Program-made: the position numbers and the translations under genes
NCBI GenBank assembly: GCA_004764695.1
Contig: SMSO01000004.1
Location: forward strand, 1,949,501-2,013,500
Length of the DNA stretch: 64,000 bases
Origin: Schizochytrium sp. TIO01
Taxonomy: Eukaryota; Sar; Bigyra; Thraustochytrida; Thraustochytriidae
Direction of reading: 5' to 3'
Notes under the pieces: generated by a model
What the model saw: only the letters and a program-made list of their open reading frames with translations
The model's database searches: none
What the model was told of the DNA's origin: nothing
Part shown: positions 13,629 to 25,527 of the stretch, piece by piece
Layout of the letters: the number at the start of each line of letters is the position of its first letter
Position numbering within the stretch: position 1 is the first letter of the stretch

Positions 13629-16600
13629 AACAGCTTTTCCATTTTCACATTTAAAAGTTCTCGAAATTGCTCTCAATAAGAGAGCATATACTTAAAAAAA
13701 GAAGACTTCGGCAATGCAAAAGGATTTTTGAAATATATAGCGGTTCTAACCGCTCAAAACCCGAAGGGCGTGTTTCTTTTAAAACTATATGCATATAAGT
13801 AATATATGTGCCTGGTATAGTAGTTTGATTCATTCATAAAGAAGAATTCAAAAATGATAAAGAGTCTGAGTATAGAATTTCATGTATTTTTTTCAAAGAT
13901 CCGATTTGGTAATAAGCTTAGAGAGTATGTGTTTAACCGATCAATCAAACCGCGCAATTCAATTCAAAGTATGTGCAAAAGAAGGTACGACGAACAAATG
14001 GCTGTGACGTTCTCCCTCCTTACCAAGCTTTAAACTTTTATATATTATTATATATATTATTTTCAATTGAATTGAAAAAAAAAAAAAAAACTCAGGGGAA
14101 AAAAATAAAATAAATAAAAGGAAAGCAAACGGTGGCATAGTGTTCTTTTTCCTGCGTCTCTCTCTCTTTGTCTTTCTTTCATTTTGAGTTTTTTAATAAA
14201 TAAACTTTGAAGGTTTCCTACGACTGAGGTGATGACAAGTTAAATTACAACTTCAAGATGCCTCGATTCTCGAAAGGCGCAAGTGATTTGGATAGCTCCT
14301 CTCTCTCCCTTCAGACTCAAAGAAGGAATGAGTCAGAGGTTTGTTTACCTTAAACTCAAACGACACAAAGCGAAGAGTGAGCAAGTAAATGACTTTAAGA
14401 GCCTTTTGGATGCCAACTCAACGAGAGGTGCTGAATTCTTATAGAGACTGACAGATGCCTCTGTATGGGCATCATCCTGCTCGACTTGAAGGCGTCGGAT
14501 AGCCCAAACGCCATCATGATGTTAGAGTCTTTGTGAAACAGGAAACAGAACCTGGTGATGATGCCCCTCAGCCTAGCAGTCAGTGTTCGAGCCACCGCTA
14601 TACACGTGTTTGCCCATGCCAGTGATCGGGGAAGAGGAAACGATGATTGCGAACGCTATCAGCAACTCAGAACCTCACGAGTTCTTGCGTACGTGGCCCA
14701 TTCGGAAGGCTGCTGAAGCAATTCCTGGATTGCTATAGTTTATACTATGTACTGTTAGATGATACGAAGCGACGGTTGCACATTTATCCTCCTTGGCTGA
14801 TAACCCTCAGCCATTGCGCTGTACTATGCTGTTTTGCTCGGGTTTGGATGGCCTGATGGTCAAGGGCTGGAAACAGGATTTGTCAAACGGCTGCTCATTG
14901 AAGCTGCAAAAGTTGTCAAACGGCCGCTGCTGCGATCCTACAGTTTCATGACGGTCAGGGATCTATATTTCGTGGTTCTGCTCGGTTTAGATTGCTGCAT
15001 CATTGTCTACAGAATTTTGAAAATAATACCTATAATTATTATTAGTCAGGCCAGGTCTTGGATTTCATAACGAGCGAAACGTTGAAAATGTTATCTGTCA
15101 CATCGACAAGCGACACTCTCCTGCTCGTGATCGCAGTGGTTTCTTGATTTGAGCGCATGCCGAGTATATCTTGCTTCAACTTTCGGAATACGACGAAAGC
15201 CCACACAAGACGCCACAGAAGTTTTCCCCATACTAAACTAGTATAATTTTCCAAATCGCGTCTTTAGCCTCCTATAATCATCAGAGCGCACACCCTTTGC
15301 AAATAAAATTAGCAGCCCTCAATGAATTCAAAGAGACTATTATCGCTATGACTGCTTCCTGGCAGAAGAATGTGCAACCGTCGCTGCTTTCTCGTTTGCT
15401 TCTGCCCATGCTGAGCCTAAAACAAAAATGGGGGGCCCCGGTCTCGAAGGTAGAGCTTCTAGCGATTTGCAAACTAACCCTCTTCATCGCTCCTATTTAG
15501 CCCTTCTATTACGAACGAAGGGGGTATGAAGTGAACTATTCCCTACGAAAGATGTTCTCTGGCAACCGGTGAAACCACTCGTAATCCTTATAATAAATTT
15601 GTATTATTCTATATTTGGTCATATATTCTTTATTTAAAGACTTTTCAAACTTAAAAATACATTATTCATTTTTAAAAAGCCAAAAACAAAAAAACAGAGT
15701 ACTTTTTTTAAGCCAGGTAGTAAGCAGCTACTAATAACTAACACTAGTAGTGAACAATTTCAAACGAAAGAAGAACATGGAAACCGTGACTTTAATCAAT
15801 CAATTGAAAACTAATCAAAATAGAACAAGCGGACTCACGCTGTCTCCGCGAGACTTAGAATGACTTGAGAGCGAATGAATGTCTAACGTCTCGAGGACGA
15901 TGAAGCCAACGACCACTCGTCTGGAGCACTCAGAGCGACACGCGGAAGCACGCAGAGGAGGAGCATACCGTAACAATGAATAGCAGGTGTCTGGCTGGCT
16001 GTCTAGCTAGAGAACCAAGTTCCTGTGCTCGGTGGATTTTGGACGATTGACCCCCTCGCAATCCATGAGCAACAGATAACAGGAGCGCGTTTCAAGGTAC
16101 AGCTCGCCTCGAGTAACCCAAAGAATGGGATCGAGCTCGCACAAGGTGCCCAAGTCGAAGAAGTAGTTGAAGAAGAAGACGTCGATGCTCAGGCTCGTTG
16201 AGATCAAAGCAAGGAATGCTGCGAAATGGGGGCGGGATTACAGCTGGGCATCTTCGTCATAACTTCGACGCTCCTCGACGAAGCCAGCAAGCAAGCTTGC
16301 TTCAGAGGCGACAAGCAAGTGATACGATGGCTCTGGGTTCGTGAGCAATCGTGGACAAAATGGAGCCGTGAGCTGAGACCTGCGAAAGACGGCAGCAGAG
16401 TCAGGGGACTTTAGCTCATACGCTTAGGCGATGGAGACGATGGTTCTTTTCGTCACCAATGAAGAGCTCTTGGGCTAGAACGCGACTACGCTGTTAACCA
16501 GGGCGACCGCGAGGTGCTGGGCAGTGGGGAAGGAAATAAGCATGGCTCAGCAGGAATGATCGCTGGAAGCACGCGACGCGGAGAGGGCCGAAGACGCGAT

Positions 16601-19600
16601 CAGGCGGGGCCCACGGCGCAGGAAACCGATCAATGCAAGCTTGGTCAGAAGAGCCCACGGGAAAAAAAGCAAACATCAGGTTATCAAACTAGAACAACCG
16701 CTTTTGGACTTAGACTAGAAACGTCGTCAGCATCAAAACACACACACAAAAGTTCGATACATCAGTTGGATCATCAGCAAACTGCACAAGCAAATGTCAT
16801 GTTTTCAAGATCGAAAAGGTCTTTTGCAGTGCACGAAGAGCACAGTCGCTTGCTTTGGACCCTCTAAAGGCTGAAGGGTGATTCAGAAGTAAGGTTTTGG
16901 AGAAGCAAACTGCGATATCCACCTACCCATATGCCTGCCTGTTTGCTGGGAATGTCATTGCCTTCTCTAGACTAGTCTCTGCACCAGGAAATCAGGATAA
17001 ACTTGATGTGGAGAGCTGCGCTAACGACACACGATCGCACCCTCAGAAAATGTGCTGAGGTCCAACTGTAAAAGGGGTGTGCTATATGACGCAGACTGTG
17101 CTCGCATGAGGAGTGAGCAAGAAACATGGCCTCTGCCATGGTCGTCAAAGAAGATATCGAGGCTTGGGAAAAAAACGCGGGCTAACGACCGCAGGGTTGC
17201 ATTATTTGCGAGCCTGTGTGATCACAAACTCAAAGTCGAGCGAGAGTCCGGTGAAACTGACCACTGTCAGCATGCGTTGGCACCCCCGAGCGACATAGTA
17301 GGAAGCACGTCGGCAAGATTGCAGAAGAGATGCAAGCATCCAAGCGAGTGCCCCAAACCGGCTACGCTAGTGGGGATTCCGGTTTCAACGTACTTTACGC
17401 TTTTTACAAGTTTTCACGATTTATTTATTTTTAATAATTTTACAATAAAATTAAACTTATTATTTTACGTTTTCAAAGCTGCACGAAACCAGGTAGAAGT
17501 ATGTAATCGCAATCCGAGTACAGAAATACCGCTGACTTGAACGTTCCCCATCACCTTGCCAAGTCCAAGACTCGTTTACGCTTGGCCTCACCCAATTTCA
17601 CCATCCCCAATACAATTGCAAACCAGACTCGGGCCTTTGGCGAAGGAGCAAACGAAACCTAAAGCATGCCTCGACGAGAGGTTTTTTCCCATCGCATAGT
17701 TAGTCCATACCCTACCTAATTACTATTAGCAGCAGGTAGGCCAAAAAATGTTGGTTTTCCTCCTCTTCGATTGCTCGAGTTCGATCACTTTACCCGTCGC
17801 TGCTGCTGCTCCCAGGCGGTTTTGTTTGGGAAGTGCGAGGCCGGTGTCAAAAGACCAGGCAACCAAGATGGCCAAGGAAGTGGAGAAAGTGGAGAACCTC
17901 GAAGGGAACATTCATCCATTTTAGTCATTTGCTCTTGAACTTGCACGAGTTGTTTTTATTTTTTCCCATCGTGTGTGTTTCTAGTCTCTGGTGACTTTGT
18001 CTGACTTTTTTATATCTCACCCTGATTCTGGTTCTTTCATCGCTGTTGTGGTTATTGGTTGTCTTGGTGCAGATGATTGCGTGGCAGTCTGTGACGGTGG
18101 TGATGAAGGGTATGGAAGGCAGCAGATACGAGAGAAACGTACGGAAACATTTAAGGCACGCTGAGACGTTTGACTGCCAATATGAAGAAAAGTCAAGCGA
18201 GTGGCTGTAAAAGCGAGCGCGCTTCTGAGCTCTCATCAAAGCGCACTTCGTATTTGCGAAGCATATGAAACGGACTTGCTCAAGTTGAAGTTCTAAGTCT
18301 TTAACTGATGGTGTGTTCTCGCGCAAAGTTGAGCATTTAGAACTCCCGATTAGAACCTTGCAGACCGAAGAGTCCAAGGTAAGGGTCAAGCTAGCTCCAT
18401 AGGCTCTGAGAGCACGATATTCTCATCTTCATTTGGGTGTGAGCTGAAGTTATAATGGAAGGCTCTTAAGCTATTCAGGGCTCGAGAAATCTATGCTCTG
18501 GGGCAGCAACTGGGGATATTCTTGGGGCATAGAGAGTCTGGGGCATGGCTCCACTCACAGTGATAAGGAACATGAACCTGAAAGATGGGGCAGGGAAAAA
18601 ATAGAAAAGATCTAATTGGTGTAATAGGTAGATACTTACTGCCAACTTAGCTGCCCAGGTACCCACCCCACTCAAGGATGATAAGCCAATAAAACAATGT
18701 GCAGGCCTCGGATCTGCCTATTATCTGTACCATGGATGATTCTGAGTACTGTTGCTGCTCTTGATCTTGTCGAAAGTTGTTGCCTTTGCCTTTTCAAAGT
18801 GACTGCTTGGAAAGCATAAATAACTGGCCAGAAAAGTGGCATAGCTACATCGCATACAAAGACAGAGTCGTGCTACTTCAACTATGAAACCCATCATGTA
18901 TTCTCGCTTCCCTCAACAGAAAAAAATGTACGATCAATATAAATTGCTTTCCTAATGTTGTAACTTCTGAAGGTCGCCAGCAGAATGTTTATAGTATAAT
19001 TTTCGTTGCATACTATGCAGGCTGCTTCCCTTCCTGAACACTTTAGAAGCAATCTTACTCTGTAAGCAGATTTGTTGAACGAGCTTAAAGGCGTACTATA
19101 ACGCGCAATCTACAGAGAGTGACCTGTCTTATTCGCATGGAAGGAAGGTGGCAACAGATTTGAACAGAAAAAGCAATAGAGCAAGTTTATACAACGAAAC
19201 TCAGACTGTGCTTAAGAAATTGAGCTCTTTCTGAAGGACCAAACTACCACTGCTAATGAACAACATGACAGAAATATCTGTTTCTCAAATTCATCGCACA
19301 AACATAAAATGGCGAAATCAGCAAAGATAAATTTACCCTTTTCCCTCATTGAGAAAAAACCTATTCAATTCTATGGAAAACTGGCTCTAAGTAAGGTCTG
19401 TATTGTCGACCAAAATAAATTAAAATTGCTGATATGTGTCTTTGCTTGGCTCAATACTGTTGTTAAGCGGAGACCAGGTTCTAGAATGGGGCAAAGACAT
19501 CGATCAAATAATGAAGTGAATCATCAATTATAGAGCCAGCCGTACAGTCAATCATTTTTCGGCTTTCTCCGCACTCCTGGCTTAGATTAAATCTCCAAGC

Positions 19601-19680
19601 TTAGACATGATACACGCGCAATTCCGTGTCTACAAGGTTCGGATCTCAGTGTTTACTAAAAGTTGCGCCTGGTTAATGAG

Positions 19681-19930
19681 AGAATCATAAAGGCAGGGTG
19701 CTAAAGGAATCAGGAATTGTTTGCAGATTACAGCTTCTAAAGTTACGGATCTATGGCCCTTGGAATTGGATTTTAAATTGGGTTGCTTTATGTTATAACT
19801 CAAAGACCAAAGTGAATTGTTATCAAACATTGATGACGAACTTATATCAAGCCATCCCTTCAACCAGCAATTAGAATTACGATATGCCAATCCTCTTGAA
19901 TGTGTATGTACACGTTCGATCCCTGAGTCC
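19681..19930 (-). pseudogene. Protein-like repeat, copy A (open on minus strand)
   Basis: Minus-strand reading gives an open stretch of about 105 codons (19947 down to 19630) including SKGHRSVTLEAV and FLIPLAP. A second, diverged copy with matching peptide signals lies about 450 bases to the right. The two agree better at protein level (TLEAV versus TLEAI, FLIPLA versus FLKPLA) than chance would explain. I do not recognise the family. The region lies downstream of the 7TM-RGS gene on the same strand, so relics of a mobile element or a decayed duplicated gene are both possible. Confidence 0.4.
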
Positions 19931-20120
19931 CTTGGCTTCGCAACCACATATTTGGTTGTGCATTTTGAGTCCTAATGTATATGTTGATCTATAAAGCATT
20001 ATTAGGATACACTGGCCTTGCCCACTTCCTTTTTATTTAAAGCGAGAATCGCTATCTCTAAAAGCTTAAGAATGGAATGACTACACCAACTTTCTTTAAA
20101 CATTTTATCTTTGCATTTTG

Positions 20121-20350
20121 CTTAAAGATGAAGGCAAGTGGCTTGAGAAAGACCTGATAAACTATTGCTTCAAGAGTTATCGATCTGCGGCTCTTTTGAT
20201 TCAAGTCCAAGGCAGATAGATTTATGTTGTCATAAGGAGACTAAGATAGACTTGATCTGTACTAGACGCAATTGACAAGGTTCAATTAGCTTGTCTCTTT
20301 AATCATCAACTCAGATTTTATCATACTTGATTCTAGCGAATGCGTCTGTA
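20121..20350 (-). pseudogene. Protein-like repeat, copy B (with stop codons)
   Basis: Diverged partner of copy A. The minus-strand reading includes RRSITLEAI and FLKPLA in the same order and spacing as copy A, but an in-frame stop precedes them and no long frame is kept. Alignment by eye also extends upstream in the reading direction (a shared GTGTACA and GATxxGCT-like stretch). Probably a decayed duplicate. The extent is approximate. Confidence 0.35.
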
Positions 20351-21286
20351 CACTTATAGTTCTCTTTTATCTCAAATTAACAACCATGAATTAAGTTGTC
20401 TGGTTCTGCTCTTATGTAATTCATAAATCCTTGAGAGTTTACAGTGGAACTTCAAGAACTCACCAATGTCTTGTCCACCATTTCCTGCGATTAAAAATCT
20501 CAGCATCTATCTAGTCAATTATTAGCTGATCAGGATGTCACGTTCAGTGATACTTTTGTTCAGTCACAACAAAATAAATTTTGTCTTTAAGCTAATGTTG
20601 TTTGATCAGCCGGACTTGTTCTGAAGAAGCAGATAAAGCGCTGTTTAAGCTCGCTTCGTTAAATGCAATTCTTTGAAAAACGCTGAAAGGCGTTGTTCAT
20701 AAGAGCTCAGCTGACAAACTAAACAGAAGATCGTTTCTATCAATCCCCGTAGTGTCGTCATCTGGTCTTTAATACTAGCACTTGATCTTCAATGATTGGA
20801 AGATCTTTTCGAATTATGAAACATACTAGAGATCAAGTAACCAACCACGTCCCAAAAAATACACAAGAGAATAAAAGGAGAGGATTATGTGAGATAATTT
20901 AGCGGTTTGATCAAGATCGTGTTTGGCTGACTCCGGATGTCTTCAAACGTGAAGCTTTAATGTTAAAATTAATAATGCAGATTTCTTAATATATTTCACA
21001 TGTGACAAACATTTTGTATATAAAAGGCCATCCTAAAGCTATCTTCATATCTACCCTCAAGCTGATCTTAGATCTCGGGAATGAAAACACTATACGAGGA
21101 CTGAGTTGGCATATTTGAAAGATGACGCCTTATTCTGGTAAAGTAGCGGACCAATTCGCAAAAATAATTTGATAAGGAATCATACCTCACGTGAAAAGGG
21201 ATTTACAACAAACATAGACACCACATGATGCTTTTTCATACAAAACGCGCAAAGCCTTATGCAAAGCATCAGATAGACAATCAATT
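20351..21286. other. Intergenic sequence downstream of the 7TM-RGS gene
   Basis: AT-rich sequence with no recognisable gene. It probably includes the 3' untranslated region of the minus-strand gene ending at 21287. Confidence 0.5.
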
Positions 21287-22903
21287 TCACAGAGATGAGG
21301 CAGAGCTTAAAGAAGCTGAACGCTTGCGACCCTCTTTAATACTCGGATAGGACTTGTTTGAGTAAGCTGTATTGCGTGTAGGACTTGAAAGCTGGTCTGC
21401 ACGAAACCATTTATCAAACAAGTCCGATCTCAAGAAACGTGGGAATGAATCAGCTCGGAGTAAATTTAAGATTTCCTCTTCACACGCATTGAAGAGTTCA
21501 TACTTTGGAGGTGTCTCAAGCGTCGTAATATCATCCAGACTGAAATATGGAGTTAAAGCTTCACGGACAGAGCGTCGCTGAGAAGATGATACGTTGACCT
21601 CAAGCATACTCTTTTCCCTCAGAAAAGTGTCAAAAATATCACAAGCACGAACAGCTATTTCTCGTGCAGTGCCTTGTTCAGCTTCGTCAAAATCGTCTTT
21701 GTAGCGCTGCACGGCATCTAAAAAGAGAAGGTTTTCCATACTGAATTCAGAAGCCAAGTATTCTGCGAATACATGTTTCAGATCAGGCTGCGTCAGAACG
21801 TCTTCTAATTTATAGGTGCTCTTAAATTGGTTGAAGCTGTGCTTTGTGTAGGTGTATGCAACAGGAAGGATACCTTGTACAACTTGCATAGCAATCACCA
21901 CAAAAACGCAAATAAGGTGATAGTCAAAAGTGCCATTGTCACGCAGAGCACCTACATCGAGAATTCCAAGAATCAAAATTAGATACATAAAGATACCCAT
22001 GAACCACAATGTCAGCAGTTCCCTCACAATGTACAAAGGATCAGGCTCCTTTCGGACATTCCACAACATCCATGACCCCAAAACAAGCACAATGACGCCT
22101 TGAATCCACATAGGCAAACGACGTCGAGAGTCCAGAGTACAACCACGGCAGCCTTCTAGACCGTAAGGACTATCAGGCTGAACACTAAGAACAACACCTG
22201 GAATCAACCCCATTAAGAGCAGAATAAAAACAATCGAGCCAGAAAACATCCGTGACTGCAAGAAAAACGCAACACGAGCATGGGCTTTCGAGGATGAGCG
22301 AGAACTGTCCGATGTGTCTGAGTCCATTTCAGGTTCAAGTTCAACTGCCGGAGTAGGCTGTCCGAGAGCTGTAGCGAGGGCCGCCGCTTCTAGCCTTTTA
22401 GATTCTCGCTGTTGCTTACGTTTCCTGTGGATATAGCGGCCAAAATATGGCAAAACGCGCACTACAGCACCAAGTTGCTTTACCAGAGTAACGGGACCAA
22501 ATTGCCGCAATTCTCCTGGCCGGGATCTCTGGGCCTGATGAAGCAGAATCTTCCCAAATCGAACAGAAGCGTAAAACTGAGCGAGGCGTACTGCCATAGG
22601 TCCGGCACCAAGGCATACAAGAAGATAGTTACACCAAAGGAGCAGGTCACAGGGCATGTACTCAGCACCAAAATAATCCGATGCAGATACAAGTACTACG
22701 TTGCAACTTAATCCAAGACCTCCGGCAATCATGAGACCGAAACTACGTTTGCGGAGAAACGGGTGTCTCCTCCGAATAAGCCACCATAGAACAGAGACCG
22801 TGAGAAGCGGAAGCCAAATAATTAAAGCAACCAAACTAAGATAGCGTGTCACTGTTGTCATGTCCTTTGGCATTTCATCTCTGGTTGGACAAACGGACGA
22901 CAT
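21287..22903 (-). CDS. Seven-transmembrane receptor fused to a C-terminal RGS domain
   Basis: 538 residues from the ATG at 22903-22901; the frame is open further upstream only through a GTG. Seven hydrophobic segments can be picked out: three in the first ~130 residues, then a basic/acidic Ser-rich loop of about 90 residues, then four more (beginning SGSIVFILLL, MWIQGVIVLV, LTLWFMGIF and YHLICVFVV). A CRGC pair sits in the loop after the fourth. Residues about 365-500 are an RGS domain with the family features LEDVL, FAEYLASEFSMENLLFLDAV and FPRFLRSDLF. RGS domains speed GTP hydrolysis by Galpha subunits, and 7TM-RGS fusions are known from plants (AtRGS1), fungi and stramenopiles. Predicted role: plasma-membrane sensor that switches off a G protein. 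The Ser-rich tail (SASLSSASS) may be phosphorylated. The next gene on this strand lies 2.6 kb upstream. Ligand unknown. Confidence 0.88.
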   Translation of the reverse strand: MSSVCPTRDEMPKDMTTVTRYLSLVALIIWLPLLTVSVLWWLIRRRHPFLRKRSFGLMIAGGLGLSCNVVLVSASDYFGAEYMPCDLLLWCNYLLVCLGAGPMAVRLAQFYASVRFGKILLHQAQRSRPGELRQFGPVTLVKQLGAVVRVLPYFGRYIHRKRKQQRESKRLEAAALATALGQPTPAVELEPEMDSDTSDSSRSSSKAHARVAFFLQSRMFSGSIVFILLLMGLIPGVVLSVQPDSPYGLEGCRGCTLDSRRRLPMWIQGVIVLVLGSWMLWNVRKEPDPLYIVRELLTLWFMGIFMYLILILGILDVGALRDNGTFDYHLICVFVVIAMQVVQGILPVAYTYTKHSFNQFKSTYKLEDVLTQPDLKHVFAEYLASEFSMENLLFLDAVQRYKDDFDEAEQGTAREIAVRACDIFDTFLREKSMLEVNVSSSQRRSVREALTPYFSLDDITTLETPPKYELFNACEEEILNLLRADSFPRFLRSDLFDKWFRADQLSSPTRNTAYSNKSYPSIKEGRKRSASLSSASSL

Positions 22904-25527
22904 GATATGCTGTTGCTTTGGTTGTTTTACTATTCCTATCTTGATCTGCTTTACCAAAGCAACCGCTGAGGGATTCACTTCCCACGACTGGTGTCGTTGC
23001 AAGTCTTCAAGGTCAGAGTTCACGCTTCAACCTTTGAAGACTTGCGTCTTGGCCCTTTCAAGATAGCAGATAGCTACGCAGAGAGTGCGTGCCAAGGCAA
23101 GCTGCCACTCCACTGGGCAACTCTGCTCACTTGCGTGGATCCTCTGTACCCCACGCAAGCCCCGTTCTCCCTGAGTGTTTTGGCTTTGCTGTAGGACACC
23201 CAGAAAATGAATAAGGTGAAGAAGAAGTACAAGAGGGATTGGAATAGCGTGAAATGTCTCAAGTTAATTGCTGTGCTTGTTGCAAGATTACACTTGCGCA
23301 TGCACGCCTTGAAATTATACTGGACAATATAGTAGGCTTGATGGTAAATGTAAACCCAAGTTGTTGCTCGGGGAACGCTGTTTTCTGCCTGTAAGGCAGA
23401 GGCGTCCTCCAGAGGGCGGTTCGATCCAGTTCGATGTGATTCAATTCTATGGAGCGCCAAGGTTGCGCCGGAGAAGAGCAATTGCTCGTCAAGAATTTGA
23501 GGTAGGTATACAGAACTACCCACAGCACAATACAATTCTTAAAGCTTAATTTTTGAACTAATAATTATTGAACATGGAGTTATCAATAGCTGGGCAGTAG
23601 CCAGTTCTACGCCTGTGTTTCCACCTCCTTTCCAGCAAAGTTGAACTGTCTGGCACCTGCAAGCTTCACGTGCACCAACAAAACTAGAAGTACTTGGTAC
23701 TAGAAGGAGCAGACCGACGTGGCATTCCACCTGAAGGTGACAAGCACAAAGCAGTGCCTGGGCTTAACAAGGTCATACAGCCTCCACCTGCAGATTGTGC
23801 AAAAGTAATAATAGTAGTGAGTGAGTGAGTATTTTTTGGTGGGTGCTCTTAGTGTTTCTTTGAATCTATTTAAGCTGTGCAAGTCAAGTTTAATGTATGG
23901 CTACCGATTGTTCCATCATGACTGATGCATTAACTGTTTCACTTACTATATCAATGATTGATCGAAGCCAACCTGCCACGCTTGCTCAATCCCTTAAAAT
24001 ACAAATGAATGTAAACACTCACGTTAGCTGCATAAATACAATATAAGGTCATCCGGTTTTTAAAGCAATTGTTATTATGCCATACGCCAAAAACCATCGT
24101 ACCAATTACATCCTTTCAGATAATGCTTATCTCAATTCTTCAAGGTGCTCTGGGCTGCGGCTAAGCCAGAGCTGGCACTGGCACAGGTGCACAGCTCGAA
24201 GGGCAACATCGGGCCTAGCAGATTTATAATTGAATGGAGATCGTCGAACTATGCGGAACACAGGAAAATTAGCGCAGAAGCCTCCTACAATCACCATAGT
24301 GCTGGTGACAAGTGATTTCGATCTCGATCCGCCCCTGTATAAATTAGATGCCACCTCAGTGGAGTGCTTCCAGTTCACTGTTTGACGAGGAACTCCTCCA
24401 GCCGCTTACGACCTAGCAATGATGATGAATCTATGTGAATGATCAGGTGGGTTTGGGTCTTATGAGGTAGCCGCGCGTGTAAGAGTTTTGAGGCTAGAAA
24501 TTGCTCTCGAAACACAGCGCATGTGTACCCTCCTCTTCAATTTATTGCTTTGAATAAATAACCCTAATTAGGCGGGTCCCCCTTTGCACTCTTCCAAAAT
24601 TAGGTCCCACCTGAAAATGGATCAATATGATCGATAGTTTTAAAGAAGTGCTGATTATCAATTGATCTGTCTGTGGAACAACCGGGTGCTCAGCTGATAG
24701 CTTGCCAATACAGAGGGTGCGGAACCGGCCTATGGTGTAGGTTTCAAAGTGGTCTGCAGACTACAAGAAAGTGCGAATGAGTTGCGAAGAGTACCAATGT
24801 TGTCCAGCGTGCACAAGTTTTGATAGTGCAAATGATGGAACAAAGGGATCATAAATCTGCGACAAACTTTTTAGCCCATTCTACCGGATTTCCGCCGCGC
24901 CCGGCAGCGATCTAGCTTTGAGGAAACAGCGGTAGTTCTTCAGAGCAGCCTTTTATTACGCCCGGCAGCGATCTAGCTTTGAGGAAACAGCGGTAGTTCT
25001 TCAGAGCAGCCTTTTATTAGGACTTCGTGTTTATCATGAATACATTAATGGTATCTAGAATCTTCATTCACCGTGGAATCGCTGAGAAGACAGAATGCCT
25101 GGCTACAAATGAATGTTGAACACATAAAAAAAAATAGTGCGCTATATTTCACTGAGCCAACCATACATGACAGTTCTTGCGATGGCATATGACAACTATA
25201 TTAGAATCAACAACGGTCAGATGTAGAAGTAGGTAGTAAGTGAGAACCACGCCAAAACAGATAAAAATATGCATTTTATATCCTCCAGATTGCAAAATAG
25301 CATATTGGATATTATTTAATATACAAATTGAATGGCTGATAGGATCAAACAAGTTTTCTATTCGAATATTGCTGGACGTACTTTAATCATGGTCACAGAG
25401 CTAAAGCGAATTTTGATTTCTGGCATGCTCCATTACCTCTACTAAATCCTCATAAAATTAGCAGTATAATGATAGACATGATTGTACAATAAATGAAGGT
25501 CTTCTACTAAAGCAGATGCTTTCAAAT
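22904..25527. other. Intergenic region between the 7TM-RGS and WASH genes
   Basis: No recognisable gene. It holds a perfect 61-base tandem duplication (24898-25019) and a short GAGT run near 23818-23830. A GGTTCGATCC string at 23421 resembles a tRNA B box, but its flanks cannot form a T stem. The right part is the 3' side of the WASHC1-like gene. Confidence 0.55.
24898..25019. repeat. Perfect 61-bp tandem duplication (two copies)
   Basis: Copy 1 is 24898-24958 and copy 2 is 24959-25019. Both begin CGCCCGGCAGCGATC and end CAGCCTTTTATTA, with no differences seen by eye. The unit is GC-richer than its surroundings. Identity of the copies implies a recent event or an assembly/read artefact. No open frame is shared. 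Confidence 0.95.

Larger units (their letters stand above)
7501..19600. other. Gene-poor intergenic region
   Basis: About 12 kb in which the longest open frames (for example near 10820-11272, 17052-17540 and 17925-18389) have no recognisable domain, mixed low-complexity composition and no sensible splice pattern. AT-rich islands made of A/T runs and TAAA units occur near 9180-9240, 11690-11735, 14040-14120, 15600-15700 and 17410-17470. TAGG/CAGG repeats lie at 13591-13628. I see no transposase, reverse transcriptase or RNA gene. A multi-exon gene with short exons, or a long non-coding RNA, cannot be excluded. Confidence 0.5.

Noticed and set aside
17052-17540. 162-codon plus-strand open frame
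   Set aside because: No domain, abrupt composition change along its length, and nothing upstream or downstream to support a gene.
23410-23440. tRNA-like B box GGTTCGATCC
   Set aside because: The flanking bases cannot pair as a T stem and no A box or acceptor stem fits.
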